Shown piece after piece: positions 62,678 to 64,000 of a stretch of 64,000 nucleotides of DNA. The first letter of the stretch is position 1, and the number at the start of each line of letters is the position of its first letter. The notes under the pieces are model-generated. The model was given only the letters and a program-made list of their open reading frames with translations, did no database searches and was not told the DNA's origin. The translations under genes and the position numbers were made by a program. Origin of the DNA: Botrytis cinerea B05.10 (taxonomy: Eukaryota; Ascomycota; Leotiomycetes; Helotiales; Sclerotiniaceae); assembly GCF_000143535.2 (NCBI RefSeq), contig NC_037324.1:1922001-1986000 (forward strand), written 5' to 3'.

Positions 62678-63505
62678 TATTTTAACAAAGATTTTGGTGA
62701 AACCAAGTGAAAGTTGTATTGAAAAGTTGATTGTTTCTCAGCAGCTGCTTGCGATATCGAATGAGAGATCTTAGAGACGCGTATGAGTATATCGAAAGCT
62801 TTAATTCGCATCAGTGATGTAGAATTAAAAAATTGAAGAGCAGGAATTTACTTTGTAGGTTTTATATACGCTCAATTAGAGCTCACCAATCGTCATACCC
62901 TTGGCATGGTCATTTTTGATCTATCTTAGCACCTTGGCATCTTGGCACCCAGGCATTGCATCTAGGCGCCATGCCTAGGCATGACAACGAGGGGAAAAAT
63001 GAATGGGCATGCTGAGAAATTAGTAGGAGCTACAAAAGAGGTGCATTGAGACTAGCTAAATGATTGGAAGTTGTAAAGTTCGTCAAGCCATCCCGTCGTA
63101 CAAACTGGTTCCAGAAACAGCAAGATGCATTGCGCTGAAACAAAGAATATCTATCTCGCTCTTTGAATCGGAAAAAGAACACAAGAATAGATCTCAATGA
63201 ATAGATCATTTTATTATTTCTGTATTGAATTTATATGCTCTGTTACATGAAGTAAAGTGAGTATCAAATCACATCTCAATTTTAGAGGATTTGATGTTGA
63301 TTTTTCCATTTAGGGCTCCAAGTCGGCCCAGAAATTCGACATCTCATCAGGATAAAGTTCGTATATATTTTACGTGATACCAAGTATATTTTATATGTTT
63401 AAGATGCTTCCAAGAGGCTCTACGTTATCATTGGGCCGATCCGCAAGTGCCAAGTGCCTTGAAAAACTTACTCGGCTTTTTTCAGGTTTTATTTTTGACA
63501 ACTGA
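62678..63505. promoter_or_regulatory. Upstream region of the ENA-type ATPase
   Basis: About 830 bp to the next transposon copy. At 62932-62983 is a run of near-repeats around GGCATG/CTTGGCA (CACCTTGGCATCTTGGCACC then CCATGCCTAGGCATG), including the palindrome GCCTAGGC. No identified factor site. Confidence 0.45.
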
Positions 63506-63508
63506 TCC

Positions 63509-64000
63509 CCCTGTGGTGGCAAAGTTCATACTTTCGATGAAAAGAAATTCAATATAAATCCCTATACAAATTTTTATATATATATTATCTTTATAATATA
63601 TTCAATTCATTAATAACGATATAATCAATTTATTAATAATGAATGAAATCGATATAGATTGAGATTCATTTAGTATTGATTTTTGATAGAAAAAAGAAAA
63701 TATAGGCTTTGGAGGGTTTTAGAGATTTCAATATTCGATAAATATTAAAAAGATTAATAGAAAAAAAGTGAGTATAAGAATTAGATAAGAAAAAGGGAAC
63801 AAGTATAAGAGCTAAAAGATAGAAAGGAGTGAATATAAGAATTAAAAAAAGAAGGGAAAGTATTAACTGAAAATTTAAAAAGGATTATTCATTTCATTTT
63901 CAATTTATTCTTTAATTAAAAGTTTTATTATTATATTATATTATATAGAATATATTGTTTATATATATTATCTAATTAACTTTAATTTATATTTATTTCA
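63509..64000. mobile_element. CCCTGTG-terminus DNA transposon relic, copy E, cut by the window edge
   Basis: Starts CCCTGTGGTGGCAAAGTTCA at 63509; the last 492 bp of the window belong to it. Preceding bases TCC (63506-63508) would be the left duplication; the right end is outside the window. Confidence 0.85.

Overview
The window is a piece of a filamentous ascomycete genome. Genes carry one to six short introns (mostly 45-80 bp, GT..AG), spacing is eukaryotic, and core fungal genes are present (ERG28, a very-long-chain 3-ketoacyl-CoA reductase, NUP155/170, beta'-COP, mannitol-1-phosphate dehydrogenase, an ENA-type ATPase). Very AT-rich blocks with C-to-T damage look like repeat-induced point mutation (RIP). 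The gene set would fit a leotiomycete such as a Botrytis/Sclerotinia relative, but that placement is inference.

Layout. 1-36.3 kb is a gene-bearing, balanced-composition arm: a partial F-box-like gene running off the left edge (-), an unrecognised 300-aa protein (+), ERG28 (-) and the ketoacyl reductase (+) back to back, NUP155/170 (+), a fungal rhodopsin-domain receptor-like protein (-), a 3.5-kb non-coding gap, a secreted berberine-bridge-like FAD oxidase (+), a Cdc25/Acr2-type rhodanese phosphatase (+), a decayed unknown gene (-), a 5-kb gap rich in simple repeats, mannitol-1-phosphate 5-dehydrogenase (+), beta'-COP (+) and a 7-exon MFS exporter (-).

36.7-42.6 kb is a strongly AT-rich block that resolves into one full-length, RIP-ruined Ty1/copia element (37103-42466) with 197-bp LTRs and a TATAT target duplication.

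42.6-64 kb is accessory territory: an intact NAD(P)-dependent reductase (-), an 81-aa small protein (+), an enoyl-CoA hydratase pseudogene (-), a frameshifted second reductase (+), a wrecked Zn2Cys6 transcription factor (+), an intact Zn alcohol dehydrogenase (-) and an intact ENA-type cation ATPase (-). Threaded through it are five copies of an AT-rich non-autonomous DNA transposon family (termini CCCTGTG..CACAGGG, 3-bp target duplications), one Harbinger-like element (TAA duplication) that itself hosts a solo copia LTR, and a ~165-bp ATT microsatellite. The reductases, hydratase, alcohol dehydrogenase and regulator may be remains of a small oxidative/secondary-metabolism cluster, but that is inference.

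Exon coordinates below were built by hand from splice signals, frame continuity and family resemblance; no alignment or database search was run.
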